A DNA stretch of 64,000 nucleotides from Thauera terpenica 58Eu (lineage in GTDB: Bacteria; Pseudomonadota; Gammaproteobacteria; Burkholderiales; Rhodocyclaceae), in the NCBI RefSeq assembly GCF_000443165.1, contig NZ_ATJV01000081.1, positions 114,576-178,575 of the forward strand, given 5' to 3'. The notes beneath the pieces were generated by a model. The model searched no databases. It saw only the letters and a program-made list of their open reading frames with translations, and was not told where the DNA came from. The translations under genes were made by a program, and so were the position numbers. Positions 45,422 through 54,568 of the stretch are shown piece after piece; within the stretch, counting starts at the first letter, position 1; the number at the start of each line of letters is the position of its first letter.

Positions 45422-47611
45422 ATGCCCATTGTCCGTGTCGCCCTGCCGCTTCCCCTGCCGCAAGTGTTCGATTACCTCGCCGCGGATGCGACGGCTGAGG
45501 ACGTCGGGCGCTGCGTCAAGGTGCCATTCGGCCGTGGCGAGCGCAACGGTCTGATCGTTGCGCTCGCCTGCGATGCCGATGTCGATGGCGGCATCGACCC
45601 CGGCCGTCTCAAGACGGTGCTTCACATTCAGCGCGATGTGCTGCCTCTGCCCGCGGACTGGCTGGAGTTGGTGGCTTTCGTCGCGCGTTACTACCACGCG
45701 CCGCTGGGCGAGGTGGTCGCGCTCGCCTTGCCACCCGGACTGCGTCGTGCCGACGGCGTCAGCGCCGAGGACGAAGACCCGCTGCTCGACATCGGCGTGG
45801 CGGGCACCGAGGCCTTGCAGGCCACGCGCCGCCCCAGCAAGGCGCTGGCCTTGTTGCAGGCGCTGGCGCAGGACAGCCCGCCCTGGCGGCGCAGCGTGGT
45901 GCGCGAGCGTGAGGGCGGCGAGGCGGTCGGTGACTTGCTGCGCCGCGGCTGGCTGGTGCCGGCTGCCGAAGATGCACAGCGCCTTGATGCCACCGGCAGC
46001 CTGCCCGCGCTGACGGCCGAGCAGGACGGCGCGCTGCAGGCCATGCTGGCGGATGGTGAGGGCTTTCGCAGCTGGCTGCTGCATGGTGTCACCGGTAGCG
46101 GCAAGACCGAGGTCTATCTGCGTCTTGCTGCGCACATGTTGACCCAAGGCCGGCAGGTCCTGATGCTGGTGCCCGAAATTGCGCTGACACCACAGCTGGA
46201 ACAGCGCGTCGCCCAGCGCTTTGCGGCGGCCAGGGTGGTGAGCCTGCATTCTGGCCTGGCCGACGGTGCGCGCTCGCGTGGCTTCGTCCAGGCCCTCAGC
46301 GGCCACGCCGACATCGTCCTCGGCACCCGCCTGGCGGTGTTCACACCGCTGCCGCGGCTGGGCCTGATCCTGGTGGACGAGGAGCACGACGCCTCTTACA
46401 AGCAGCAGGAAGGCGTGCGCTATTCGGCGCGGGATCTGGCGGTATGGCGCGCACGCCAGCGCGACGTGCCGGTCGTGCTGGGTTCGGCCACGCCCGCGCT
46501 CGAAACCTGGTACCACGCCCACAACGAGCGCTATGCGCTGCAGGTGCTCAGCCAGCGCGCGCTGGCGGCCGCGATGCCGACGGTGCGCTGCATCGACGTG
46601 CGCCGCCTGAAGCTGGACGAAGGCCTCAGCCCCGGCCTGCTCGCGGCCATTGGCCAGCGCCTGGCGCGCGGTGAGCAGAGTCTGGTGTTCCTGAATCGCC
46701 GCGGCTATGCGCCGGTGTTGTCATGCCCGTCCTGCGGCTGGGTGAGCCGCTGCCCGCACTGTTCGGCCAACCTCGTCGTGCATCTGGTCGACCGCCGCCT
46801 GCGCTGCCACCACTGCGGCTGCGATGCGGGCATGCCGCGCGCCTGCCCCAGCTGTGGCAATCAGGACATCCAGCCTTTTGGCCGCGGCACGCAACGTGTG
46901 GAGGCCCGCCTGGCCGAGCTGTTCCCGCAGGCGCGTGTACTGCGTGTGGATCGTGACGCCGCACGCACGCGCAAGCAGTGGGAAGGCCTGCTGGCGACGA
47001 TCGCCGCGGGCGGCGCCGACATCCTGGTCGGCACGCAGATCATGGCCAAGGGCCATGACTTTCCGAACCTGACCCTGGTGGGCGTGATCGGCGCAGACGC
47101 GTCCTTGCACGCGGCCGACTTTCGCGCCCCCGAGCGCCTGTTCCAGCAGCTGATGCAGGTGGGCGGGCGCGCCGGGCGCGGCAGCCTGCCCGGTGAGGTG
47201 CTGATCCAGACCGAATACCCCGCACACCCGCTCTTCCTGCACCTTGCCCGCCACGACTTCGACGCCTTTGCCCGCATGGAGCTGCAGAGTCGGCGCAGCG
47301 CGGGCTTTCCGCCCTTCAGCCATCAGGCCATGCTGCGTGCCGACGCCCCTGCGCTGGACGATGCGCTGGAATTCCTGCGTCACGCCCGGCGCCTGGCCGA
47401 CGCGCGCGCGACCGAAGGGGTGCGCATCTTTGACCCGGTGCCGATGCGCATGACGCGCCTGGCGCGCCGCGAACGCGCGCAACTGCTGATCGAATCCGAC
47501 CAGCGCGGCCCGTTGCAGGCCTTTCTTGCCGACTGGGTGGCGCAACTGTACTGCCAGCGCAGCGCACGTGAGCTGCGCTGGCAACTGGACGTCGACCCGC
47601 TCGAGGTCTGA
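45422..47611 (+). CDS. priA: Primosomal protein N' (replication restart helicase PriA)
   Basis: Superfamily 2 3'-to-5' helicase that reloads the replisome at abandoned forks. It has 729 residues. The N-terminal 3'-DNA-binding domain (MPIVRVALPLPLPQVFDYL) covers about 1-105. Motor motifs are Walker A GVTGSGKT (222-229) and DEEHD. A zinc-binding insertion has eight cysteines in pairs (CPSCGWVSRCPHC... CHHCGCDAGMPRACPSC), then VGTQIMAKGHDFPNLT and QVGGRAGR. The start has little Shine-Dalgarno. It lies downstream of a DnaA-box cluster, and its product works in replication restart. Confidence 0.97.
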   Translation: MPIVRVALPLPLPQVFDYLAADATAEDVGRCVKVPFGRGERNGLIVALACDADVDGGIDPGRLKTVLHIQRDVLPLPADWLELVAFVARYYHAPLGEVVALALPPGLRRADGVSAEDEDPLLDIGVAGTEALQATRRPSKALALLQALAQDSPPWRRSVVREREGGEAVGDLLRRGWLVPAAEDAQRLDATGSLPALTAEQDGALQAMLADGEGFRSWLLHGVTGSGKTEVYLRLAAHMLTQGRQVLMLVPEIALTPQLEQRVAQRFAAARVVSLHSGLADGARSRGFVQALSGHADIVLGTRLAVFTPLPRLGLILVDEEHDASYKQQEGVRYSARDLAVWRARQRDVPVVLGSATPALETWYHAHNERYALQVLSQRALAAAMPTVRCIDVRRLKLDEGLSPGLLAAIGQRLARGEQSLVFLNRRGYAPVLSCPSCGWVSRCPHCSANLVVHLVDRRLRCHHCGCDAGMPRACPSCGNQDIQPFGRGTQRVEARLAELFPQARVLRVDRDAARTRKQWEGLLATIAAGGADILVGTQIMAKGHDFPNLTLVGVIGADASLHAADFRAPERLFQQLMQVGGRAGRGSLPGEVLIQTEYPAHPLFLHLARHDFDAFARMELQSRRSAGFPPFSHQAMLRADAPALDDALEFLRHARRLADARATEGVRIFDPVPMRMTRLARRERAQLLIESDQRGPLQAFLADWVAQLYCQRSARELRWQLDVDPLEV

Positions 47612-47652
47612 CCCTCGAGTCCGAGCCGTTCAGCGTCTTGCGGCGTGAGCGC

Positions 47653-48300
47653 TCAGATGCTGCGCTCGACGGCGCAGCGGTAAAGCTCCAGGGCTTCGTC
47701 GCGGCTGTTGGCGCTCACACCCAAGTCGCGGATCAGGCCGTCGTTGAGGCTGTAGCACCAGGCGTGCACGGTCACGCTCTGGCCGCGCTGCCAGGCTTCG
47801 CGCAGGATCGGGGTCTGGCACACGTTCACCACCTGATGGATGGCGTTGAGCTCGCACAGTCGGTTCAGGCGTTCGTCGCTGTCGTCGATCTGTGCCAGGC
47901 GCGTCTCATGGCGGTCGCGCACGTCCTGCACATGGCGCAGCCAGTTGTCGGTGAGGCCGGTGTGGTTGTCGTTGAGCGCGGCCTTCACGCCGCCGCAACC
48001 GTAGTGCCCCACCACCAGGATGTGTTTCACACGCAGGATCGCCACCGCATAGTGGATGACCGAGAGCGCATTGAGGTCGGTATGAACGACGACGTTGGCG
48101 ATGTTGCGATGCACGAAGACTTCACCCGGCGCCAGCCCGACGATCTGGTTCGCCGGCACGCGGCTGTCGGAGCAGCCAATCCAGAGGTATTCCGGTGATT
48201 GCTGGTTGACCAGGCGCGTGAAGAACTCGGGGTCGTCGGCGTGCTTGCGCTCGGACCAGGCCTTGTTGTTGCCAAATAGGTGTTCGATTGTCTGGGGCAT
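47653..48300 (-). CDS. can: Beta-class carbonic anhydrase
   Basis: Zinc enzyme interconverting CO2 and bicarbonate in the cytoplasm. It has 215 residues, like E. coli Can. The zinc ligands and catalytic dyad are present: Cys43, Asp45 and Arg47 in IGCSDSRVPA, and His99 and Cys102 in VVGHYGCGG. FVHRNIANVVVHTD follows the first motif as expected. It is leftward and convergent with priA, with no terminator hairpin evident in the 41-bp gap. Confidence 0.97.
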   Translation of the reverse strand: MPQTIEHLFGNNKAWSERKHADDPEFFTRLVNQQSPEYLWIGCSDSRVPANQIVGLAPGEVFVHRNIANVVVHTDLNALSVIHYAVAILRVKHILVVGHYGCGGVKAALNDNHTGLTDNWLRHVQDVRDRHETRLAQIDDSDERLNRLCELNAIHQVVNVCQTPILREAWQRGQSVTVHAWCYSLNDGLIRDLGVSANSRDEALELYRCAVERSI

Positions 48301-48438
48301 GGTCGCTGTCTGTAGGCAAAGGCTGGAAAGCCGTAATTATGAATAACTATGCGGGTGCTTGTCAGCCTTGGCGTGCTGCAGGGGCCGTTCTTGCTGCGCG
48401 AGGCCTTCCCCGGTATGCCGACTGCGTGCGCCGCAGCA

Positions 48439-49188
48439 TCACCCGTCCCAGATCCCCAGCTCCACCAGTTGCCGCGTCGCCGCGTCGGCCCAGCCGCGGT
48501 TGGCGATCGGGCTCGCCGGGCTGGGATGCAGGATGCGACCGAACTTGAGCTTGTGCATGTCGCCCAGCGCTTCCATTGCGCGCGTCTCCGCCCAGTTGCC
48601 GATGCCGATGACCCATTCCGGTTGCAGGGTGGCGATCACGGTGCGCAGGTGGGTGTCGCAGGCGGCGAGCAAGGGGCGGCGTTCGCCCACCACCAGCTTG
48701 TCCGGCGTGAGGTTGCGTCCGCCTTCGAAAAAGGCCAGCGGACAGTAATTGACGATGAAGTGTTCGGCGAAGAAGGCCTCCGGGGTGCCGAAGCGGGCGC
48801 GAAACAGGCCCCACAGGCGCTGACCGCTGACCTCGGAACGGGTGCAGGCGAAGCCTTGCACCGGGCGCTTGGCGTTGATATTTGCGGGTTGCCCGACCGC
48901 GCCTTCCAGCCCCAGCCAGTCGCGCGCGCTGGCAATCTCGCCGAAGGGCACGCCGATCTGCGCCATGCCGAAGGGGCCGGGGTTCATGCCGACGAACACC
49001 ACGCGCTTGTGCCCCGCGCCGAAGCGCTCCAGGTAGCGGCGATGGATGTTCCAGGCGTAGTCGAGCGGGTTGTAGACGTGGGTGACGGGTGCGGAGAAAT
49101 GCATCGCGTCCACCGCTGCCGACAGGCTGAGCGCAGCGTCGATGAGGATGGGCGCTGTGGCGGGTTCAGTCGAAGTGGGCACGGTCAT
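48439..49188 (-). CDS. SMUG1-like uracil-DNA glycosylase
   Basis: Single-strand-selective monofunctional uracil-DNA glycosylase type enzyme for base excision repair. The 249-residue product contains the SMUG1 active-site block FVGMNPGPFGMAQIGVPFG (about 65-83), which is nearly identical to the animal enzyme. It also has the KRPVQGFACTRSEVSGQRLWG and GRNLTPDKL segments, and the intercalating-loop region HPSPASP (221-227). SMUG1 is best known from animals, with scattered bacterial members. The gene is leftward, upstream of the carbonic anhydrase by 138 bp; nothing nearby explains its presence. Confidence 0.92.
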   Translation of the reverse strand: MTVPTSTEPATAPILIDAALSLSAAVDAMHFSAPVTHVYNPLDYAWNIHRRYLERFGAGHKRVVFVGMNPGPFGMAQIGVPFGEIASARDWLGLEGAVGQPANINAKRPVQGFACTRSEVSGQRLWGLFRARFGTPEAFFAEHFIVNYCPLAFFEGGRNLTPDKLVVGERRPLLAACDTHLRTVIATLQPEWVIGIGNWAETRAMEALGDMHKLKFGRILHPSPASPIANRGWADAATRQLVELGIWDG

Positions 49189-49295
49189 CGGGCGTCTAGG
49201 CAGAAGGCGAGGGGGAGCCCGAGTTTAGCCGGCTCGTGGACGGCTGCGACAGTCGGCGATGAATTCGCGGCGCGTGCTCATGTCTGCCTGTCCCA

Positions 49296-50828
49296 TCAAT
49301 CGTCCACCACCCCGTCGATCTGCGGCCGGCCCAGGCGGCCGAGCGCATCGCGCAGCCACCACACCATGAGTACGCCCGGCACCGCGACCACGATGGAGAA
49401 CAGGAAGAAGGCCGGCCAGCCGATGCTCTGCGACAGCACGCCCGAGAGCGGGCTGACGTAGATGCGCCCGACCGCGGCGAAGGCCGACAGCATGGCGTAG
49501 TGGGTGGCGGTGAAGCGCTGGTTGCACAGCCCCATCAGCAGGGCGACGAAGGCCACCGTGCCCATGCCGCCGGTGATGTTCTCCCCCGCGATCACGGTCA
49601 GCAGCAGCAGGTCGAGCGCCGCTGGCGCATGGAGCGAGACGAAGCCCCAGTCAAAGGCCGGCACCAGCACCGCGCCCCAGGCGCCCTTGCCCAGCTGGGC
49701 AAGCAGGTAAAAGCCGAAGTTCGACAGCAGCTGCAGGATGCCGAACAGCAGCAGCGAGCGGTACAGCGCCAGCCGCGTCATGATCAGGCCGCCGATGAAG
49801 GCGCCCAGGATGGTGAGCCAGATGCCGATGACCTTGTTGGCAATGCCGACTTCTTCCTGCGCAAAGCCCATGCCCTTGATGAGGAAGGGCGTGGTCAGGC
49901 TGCCGGCGAAGGCGTCGCCGAGCTTGTAGAGGATGATGAGGGCCAGAAAAGCCGCTGCACCATGCTGGGCGAAATAGCTCGACAGTGATCGGTTCAGCGT
50001 CTCGAAGCCCGCACGGCGCGCCGCCCAGCCCGCGAGCGGCAGCGCCAGCGCGATCTCGGCGAGCACGAACAGGAGCTGGATCCAGCGGTTGTCGTCGTTC
50101 GGGTCCAGCCCGACCAGGATCAGCGCCTGGCGGGCGATGAGAAAGCCGGCGCCGACGCCGAGCAGCATCGCGCCAAAGCCGAGCAGCTCGCGCCTGGGAT
50201 CGGAGTCGAGCGCCTTGAGCGCCGCCGATACGCGCGGCAGCGCCAGCAGTGAAACCGCGGCGCAGGCCAGCATGATCAGCGCCATGGTTTCGTACACCCG
50301 CGGCCACGAGGCCCACTGCCCCGCCCAGATCAAGGCGATGCCGCCTGACACGATCATCGCCAGGCGATAGGCAAAGACATGCACCGAGGCGCCCAGGCCG
50401 CGCTCGGCCTCGGGCAGCAGATCGGTGCGGTAGGCGTCGACCACCACGTCCTGCGACGCCGACAGGAAGGCGACCAGCACCGCGGCGGTGGCGAACAGGC
50501 CGGGGGTGCTCACCGGCGACAGCGTGGCCATCCACCACAGCAGCGCCGCCAGCGCGAGCTGGGTGAGGGCCAGCCAGCCGCGGCGGCGGCCGAGCCAGGG
50601 CGGCTCGAAGCGGTCCATCAGCGGCGCCCACAGGAACTTGAAGGTGTAGGGCGCGCCGACCAGACCGAAGAAGCCGATGGTGGCGAGGTCCACGCCGTCC
50701 ATGGTCAGCCAGGCCTGCATGGCCTGGCCGGTCAGCGCCAGCGGCAGACCGGAGGCAAAGCCGAGCACCAGGATGGCGGACAGGCGCCAGGCGCGCGCAA
50801 GGGCGGGAGGGGAGTGCACGGAGGGCAA
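49296..50828 (-). CDS. ampG: AmpG-like muropeptide permease (MFS)
   Basis: Major-facilitator transporter of 510 residues with 12-14 hydrophobic segments. The family of AmpG imports anhydromuropeptides released during wall turnover. AmpG-type landmarks are the start LSAILVLGFASGLPLALTG, WLTMDGVDLATIGFFGLVG, YTFKFLWAPLMDRFEPP and ASQDVVVDAYRTDLL. No ATG is present at the N-terminus: the candidates are TTG at 50828 and GTG at 50819, neither with a clear ribosome-binding site. It is divergent from the small gene at 51060. The 231-bp gap between them holds no recognisable signal that I can see. Confidence 0.9.
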   Translation of the reverse strand: MPSVHSPPALARAWRLSAILVLGFASGLPLALTGQAMQAWLTMDGVDLATIGFFGLVGAPYTFKFLWAPLMDRFEPPWLGRRRGWLALTQLALAALLWWMATLSPVSTPGLFATAAVLVAFLSASQDVVVDAYRTDLLPEAERGLGASVHVFAYRLAMIVSGGIALIWAGQWASWPRVYETMALIMLACAAVSLLALPRVSAALKALDSDPRRELLGFGAMLLGVGAGFLIARQALILVGLDPNDDNRWIQLLFVLAEIALALPLAGWAARRAGFETLNRSLSSYFAQHGAAAFLALIILYKLGDAFAGSLTTPFLIKGMGFAQEEVGIANKVIGIWLTILGAFIGGLIMTRLALYRSLLLFGILQLLSNFGFYLLAQLGKGAWGAVLVPAFDWGFVSLHAPAALDLLLLTVIAGENITGGMGTVAFVALLMGLCNQRFTATHYAMLSAFAAVGRIYVSPLSGVLSQSIGWPAFFLFSIVVAVPGVLMVWWLRDALGRLGRPQIDGVVDD

Positions 50829-51059
50829 ATGAAGGCGCAGGCGGGGATGGGACGAAGCAGGAGGAGAGCGAGGCGGCCCTTGTCGCGCGGGCGGCGGCGA
50901 ATGCAGGCGTGATCGCGAGGCCGCACATTATCGCAGATCGGCAATGGCGCACCGGTCCACACAATTCGATACGTTGCTTGCGTCTGGCGCCATCTACCTC
51001 AACAATGCGCGCATTCAGCCAAGTTCAGCGTATTTTCAGCTTCGAGGAGGGAGTCCTTC

Positions 51060-51377
51060 ATGTCCTATACAGTGACCGTGGTGTTCGGTGGCAACCGCGA
51101 GTACGAATTTGCGTTGCACGCATCCGAAGTGGCGGGCACGACCAAGGACCAGGCGCGTAACTGGTTGACGCAGGAATTCGAAGAGCTCGAGTGCACGCCC
51201 TCCAACCCGATGGGCAAGGTGCTGGTGCTCGACATGATCCTCAGCGTCGCCAAGTACGGCGGTGAGAGCCGCTTCGAGCAGGGCTCGGAGTGGGCGAAGA
51301 AGTTCGCCCTGATGAGCGCAGCGGCCCTCGATCGCCAGGCAATGCGCGTCGATGTCGCCGCCTTCGTTGTAGGCTGA
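51060..51377 (+). CDS. Small conserved-looking protein of unknown function
   Basis: Protein of 105 residues, soluble, without signal or membrane segment. I do not recognise it. Evidence that it is real: a strong GAGGAGGGAG ribosome-binding site before the ATG, codon use like its neighbours, and an ordered composition with beta-type start (SYTVTVVFGGNREYEFALHA) and helical middle (TTKDQARNWLTQEFEELE). It stands alone between the divergent ampG gene and the leftward metW. Confidence 0.8.
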   Translation: MSYTVTVVFGGNREYEFALHASEVAGTTKDQARNWLTQEFEELECTPSNPMGKVLVLDMILSVAKYGGESRFEQGSEWAKKFALMSAAALDRQAMRVDVAAFVVG

Positions 51378-51489
51378 AGGGCGGGCGCGGAAGCCGGCCG
51401 GGTTCTGCAGTCAAACCCCGGCCACCGTCCGCTGGCAGTGCAGTGCCGCCCTCAGCTGATCGAATGCCTGAGGGGCTTGCTGGTCCTGA

Positions 51490-52080
51490 TCAGTCCGCCC
51501 GCCCCAGGCGGTATACCGCCACGCTGGCGAGGAAGTTGGGTTCGTCCAGTATCAGCTTGCCTTCGTCGAAGCCCAGGCGCTCGCGCACCGCGATGCCGTT
51601 CATCTCGCACAGCGCGTCAAAGTCGGCGATGGTGAAAAAACGCACGTTGGGCGTGTTGTACCACTGGTGCGGCAGGCTGTCGGACACCGGCATGCGGCCG
51701 TTGAGGATGCTCTGGCGGTGGCGCCAGTAGCCGAAGTTCGGGAAGCTGATCACGGCTTCGTTTGCCACCCTCAACATCTCGCGCAGGATGCCCTGGGTGT
51801 TGTGGATGGCCTGCAGCGACAGGCTCATGATGACGTGGTCGAAGAAACCGTCCTCGAGGCCTACGAGGCCCTTCTCCAGGTCCATCTGGATCACGTTGAT
51901 GCCGTTCCTGACGCTGGCCTGCAGCTTGATGGGGTCGTTCTCCACGCCATAGCCCTGCACCTGCCGCACCTGGATCAGGTGCTTGAGCAGGTCGCCATCG
52001 CCGCAGCCCAGGTCGAGCACCTTCTCGCCGTGTTCGATCCACTGCGTGATCACTTCATAGTCGTAACGATAGGCCGTCAT
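51490..52080 (-). CDS. metW: Methionine biosynthesis protein MetW
   Basis: SAM-methyltransferase-fold protein of 196 residues that accompanies MetX in methionine synthesis in many proteobacteria; its exact reaction is not firmly established. The SAM motif VLDLGCGDGDLL is at about 20-31, followed by GYGVENDPIKLQ. The family landmarks VIMSLSLQAIHN and FPNFGYWRHRQSILNGRMPVS-type sequence are present. The ATG at 52080 lies 1 bp beyond the metX stop, so the two are translationally linked and both fall under the SAM-II riboswitch upstream of metX. Confidence 0.96.
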   Translation of the reverse strand: MTAYRYDYEVITQWIEHGEKVLDLGCGDGDLLKHLIQVRQVQGYGVENDPIKLQASVRNGINVIQMDLEKGLVGLEDGFFDHVIMSLSLQAIHNTQGILREMLRVANEAVISFPNFGYWRHRQSILNGRMPVSDSLPHQWYNTPNVRFFTIADFDALCEMNGIAVRERLGFDEGKLILDEPNFLASVAVYRLGRAD

Positions 52081-52081
52081 T

Positions 52082-53218
52082 TCATACCTCGATGCGGTCG
52101 AACCAGGCCGACAGCAGCGCGTGATAGCGCGTCTCGTCGAGCAGGAAGGAGTCGTGGCCGGTCGGGCAGTCGATCTCGGCATAGCTCACGTTGCGCCGGT
52201 TGTGCAGCAGGCCGTAGACGATCTCGCGCGAACGCTCGGGCGAGAAGCGCCAGTCGGTGGTGAAGGACACCACCAGGAAATCGGCGGTCGCGCGCGCCAG
52301 TGCGGCCGGCAGGTGGCCGCCGTACTCGAAGGCGGGGTCGTAGTAGTCCAGCGCCTTGGTGGTCAGCAGATAGGTGTTGGCGTCGAAGTAACCGGCGAAT
52401 TTGTCGCCCTGATGGCGCAGGTAGGACTCGATCTCGAATTCCACGTCGTAGCTGTAGGTGTTGCGGCCATGACGCAGGCTGCGGCCGAATTTCTCCGCCA
52501 TGGCGTCGTCCGACAGATAGGTGATGTGCCCCACCATGCGCGCCAGCTTGAGTCCGCGCGCCGGCACCACGCCGTGTTCGTAGTAGTGCCCGCCGTGAAA
52601 GTCGGGGTCGGTCAGGATGGCCTGGCGCGCGACCTCATTGAAGGCGATGTTCTGCGCGGTGAGCTTGGGCGCGGCGGCAATTACCGCGACGTGGCCGACA
52701 CGCTCCGGAAACTGCAGCGACCACGACAGCGCCTGCATGCCGCCCAGGCTGCCACCGATCACCGCGGCGAAGCGTTCGATGCCCAGCTGGTCGGCCAGCC
52801 GCGCCTGCGACTCGACCCAGTCCTCGACGGTGACGAAGGGAAAGTCAGCCCCCCACAGCTTGCCGGTGCTCGGGTTCATCTGGTTGGGCCCGGACGAGCC
52901 GTAGCAGCTGCCGAGGTTATTGACGCCGATGACGAAGAACTTGCGTGTGTCGAGCGGCTTGCCCGGGCCGATGAGGTTGTCCCACCAGCCGATGTTGTGC
53001 GCTTCGTCAGCGTAACGGCCGGCGAGGTGATGCGAGCCGGACAGCGCATGGCACACCAGCACCGCATTGCTGCGCGCGGCGTTGAGCGTGCCGTAGGTTT
53101 CAAACACCAGGTGGTACTGGTCGAGTTGTCCGCCGCTGCGCAACTTGAGCGGGGTGTTGAAGTCTGCCCGTTGCGCAGTGACGACCCCGACGGATTGAGC
53201 TTGGATCATGTTCGTCAT
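52082..53218 (-). CDS. metX: Homoserine O-acyltransferase MetX (probably O-succinyltransferase)
   Basis: Alpha/beta-hydrolase-fold enzyme that acylates homoserine at the start of methionine synthesis. It has 378 residues. The nucleophile is Ser157 in GGSLGGMQ, and the histidine of the triad is His355 in [18 protein letters not shown] and [12 protein letters not shown] are acyl-CoA pocket segments. Betaproteobacterial MetX enzymes are reported to use succinyl-CoA rather than acetyl-CoA, so succinyltransferase is preferred by lineage. It starts ATG-ACG-AAC-ATG with no Shine-Dalgarno before either ATG, only 10 bases after the terminator of the riboswitch leader. metW follows directly. Confidence 0.95.
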   Translation of the reverse strand: MTNMIQAQSVGVVTAQRADFNTPLKLRSGGQLDQYHLVFETYGTLNAARSNAVLVCHALSGSHHLAGRYADEAHNIGWWDNLIGPGKPLDTRKFFVIGVNNLGSCYGSSGPNQMNPSTGKLWGADFPFVTVEDWVESQARLADQLGIERFAAVIGGSLGGMQALSWSLQFPERVGHVAVIAAAPKLTAQNIAFNEVARQAILTDPDFHGGHYYEHGVVPARGLKLARMVGHITYLSDDAMAEKFGRSLRHGRNTYSYDVEFEIESYLRHQGDKFAGYFDANTYLLTTKALDYYDPAFEYGGHLPAALARATADFLVVSFTTDWRFSPERSREIVYGLLHNRRNVSYAEIDCPTGHDSFLLDETRYHALLSAWFDRIEV

Positions 53219-53227
53219 GTGTAAAGC

Positions 53228-53260
53228 AAAAAACCCAGCCGGCTGAAGCAGCGGACTGGG
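53228..53260 (-). terminator. Intrinsic terminator in the metX leader (riboswitch expression platform)
   Basis: On the minus strand CCCAG (53260-53256) pairs with CTGGG (53238-53234), followed by TTTTTTG. It lies directly after the SAM-II aptamer and before the metX ATG, so it is positioned for SAM-dependent premature termination. Confidence 0.85.
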
Positions 53261-53262
53261 TG

Positions 53263-53320
53263 CCCTCGCTTTAGCCGTATTTGTTGAGCGCCCGCAAGCT
53301 GTTGGTCAAATCGGCGCTAG
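53263..53320 (-). promoter_or_regulatory. SAM-II riboswitch upstream of metX-metW
   Basis: Minus-strand RNA shows the SAM-II core: stem AGCGCC/GGCGCU closing a loop that begins GAUUUGACC and contains GCUUGC, then the A-rich joining segment CAACAAAU and the pseudoknot tail CGGCUAAAGCGAGG. Order and spacing match the known SAM-II (metA/metX-type) element. Gene context (homoserine acyltransferase directly downstream) and the adjacent terminator agree. Confidence 0.87.
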
Positions 53321-53328
53321 GTCGGGCG

Positions 53329-53357
53329 AACTTAGCGCCCGCCACGAGAAAAGTCAA
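53329..53357 (-). promoter_or_regulatory. metX promoter
   Basis: On the minus strand TTGACT (53357-53352), a 17-bp spacer and TAAGTT (53334-53329) predict a start near 53322, exactly at the first base of the SAM-II aptamer. Confidence 0.6.
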
Positions 53358-53406
53358 ACCACGCGACGTGATAAGATTTTCACCCGCCACCACCCTCCGC
53401 ATCGCC

Positions 53407-53610
53407 ATGATCCAGCTCACCGTCAATGGCCAGCCCGCAGTGCTGGCGCCCAACTCCACTGTCCTTGCGCTGCTCGATGAGCGCGGCCTCGTCGGCAAAC
53501 GGGTGGCCGTCGAGCGTAACGGCGAGATCGTGCCCAAGGCGCGCCATGCCGAGGTCAGGCTCGCCGACGGCGACCGGCTCGAGATCGTGGTCGCCGTCGG
53601 CGGCGGCTGA
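53407..53610 (+). CDS. thiS: Sulfur carrier protein ThiS
   Basis: Ubiquitin-fold sulfur carrier for thiazole synthesis, 67 residues. It starts [13 protein letters not shown] and ends VAVGGG, giving the C-terminal Gly-Gly that is adenylated and thiocarboxylated. [23 protein letters not shown] is the typical central part. thiG follows in the same direction after 160 bp in which I see no gene or signal. No thiamine (THI-box) riboswitch is recognisable upstream. Confidence 0.95.
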   Translation: MIQLTVNGQPAVLAPNSTVLALLDERGLVGKRVAVERNGEIVPKARHAEVRLADGDRLEIVVAVGGG

Positions 53611-53770
53611 ATCCGGCCGCGAGCGCCGCGCCTGTTTGCGCACGTCTCCAGGCCTCGCCACGCCAAGCCTTGCCATGCCACCGGCAAACAGGGTGGCGAC
53701 CTTTCCGCGTCGGCGCGGCCCCTCCCCCGTTCTTCTCCCCCATTTCCCAAGCACAGCACAGGTCTCCATC

Positions 53771-54568
53771 ATGAACGACCCCCTGGTCATTGCCGGCACG
53801 GCATACAACTCGCGGCTGCTGGTCGGCACCGGCAAGTACAAGGACTTCGCCGAAACGCGCGCAGCCATCGACGCCAGCGGCGCGCAGATCGTCACCGTCG
53901 CCATCCGCCGCACCAATATCGGCCAGAACCCGGGCGAGCCCAGCCTGCTCGAGGTGCTGCCGCCCGAGAAGTTCACCATCCTGCCCAACACCGCCGGCTG
54001 CTACAGCGCTGAAGATGCGGTGCGCACGCTGCGCCTGGCGCGTGAGCTGTTGTCAACCGAGGATCGCCGCCATGACCTGGTCAAGCTCGAGGTCCTGGGC
54101 GACCCGAGCAACCTGTTCCCGAACATGCCCGAGACCCTGAAAGCGGCCGAAACTCTGGTCAAGGAGGGCTTCGAGGTCATGGTGTACTGCGCCGACGACC
54201 CCATCCAGGCCAGGATGCTGGAAGACATCGGCTGTGTGGCGGTGATGCCGCTGGCCTCCCTGATTGGCTCCGGCATGGGCATCCTCAACCCGTGGAATCT
54301 GCGCCTGATCATCGACAACGCCAAGGTGCCGGTGCTGGTCGATGCCGGCGTGGGCACGGCCTCGGACGCCGCCATTGCGATGGAGCTGGGCTGCGATGGC
54401 GTGCTGATGAACACTGCGATCGCCGCTGCCGGCCAGCCGGTGCTGATGGCGAGCGCGATGAAGAAGGCGGTCGAGGCCGGGCGCGAGGCTTTCCTTGCCG
54501 GGCGCATGCCGCGCAAGTTCTACTCCGCCGACCCGAGCTCGCCCACGCAAGGGTTGATCGGTTCATGA
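53771..54568 (+). CDS. thiG: Thiazole synthase ThiG
   Basis: Forms the thiazole phosphate of thiamine from deoxyxylulose phosphate, dehydroglycine and ThiS-bound sulfur. The 265-residue TIM barrel has Lys105 in LVKLEVLGD as the Schiff-base lysine. Other landmarks are [21 protein letters not shown] in the middle, and GSGMGILNP and [20 protein letters not shown] for phosphate binding near the C-terminal half. It overlaps trmB by 4 bp (ATGA). Confidence 0.97.
   Translation: MNDPLVIAGTAYNSRLLVGTGKYKDFAETRAAIDASGAQIVTVAIRRTNIGQNPGEPSLLEVLPPEKFTILPNTAGCYSAEDAVRTLRLARELLSTEDRRHDLVKLEVLGDPSNLFPNMPETLKAAETLVKEGFEVMVYCADDPIQARMLEDIGCVAVMPLASLIGSGMGILNPWNLRLIIDNAKVPVLVDAGVGTASDAAIAMELGCDGVLMNTAIAAAGQPVLMASAMKKAVEAGREAFLAGRMPRKFYSADPSSPTQGLIGS

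Noticed and set aside
53281..53406. Possible thiamine (TPP) riboswitch before thiS
   Set aside because: The conserved CUGAGA and ACCUGAUC-type blocks are absent; the structured element here belongs to metX on the other strand (SAM-II).
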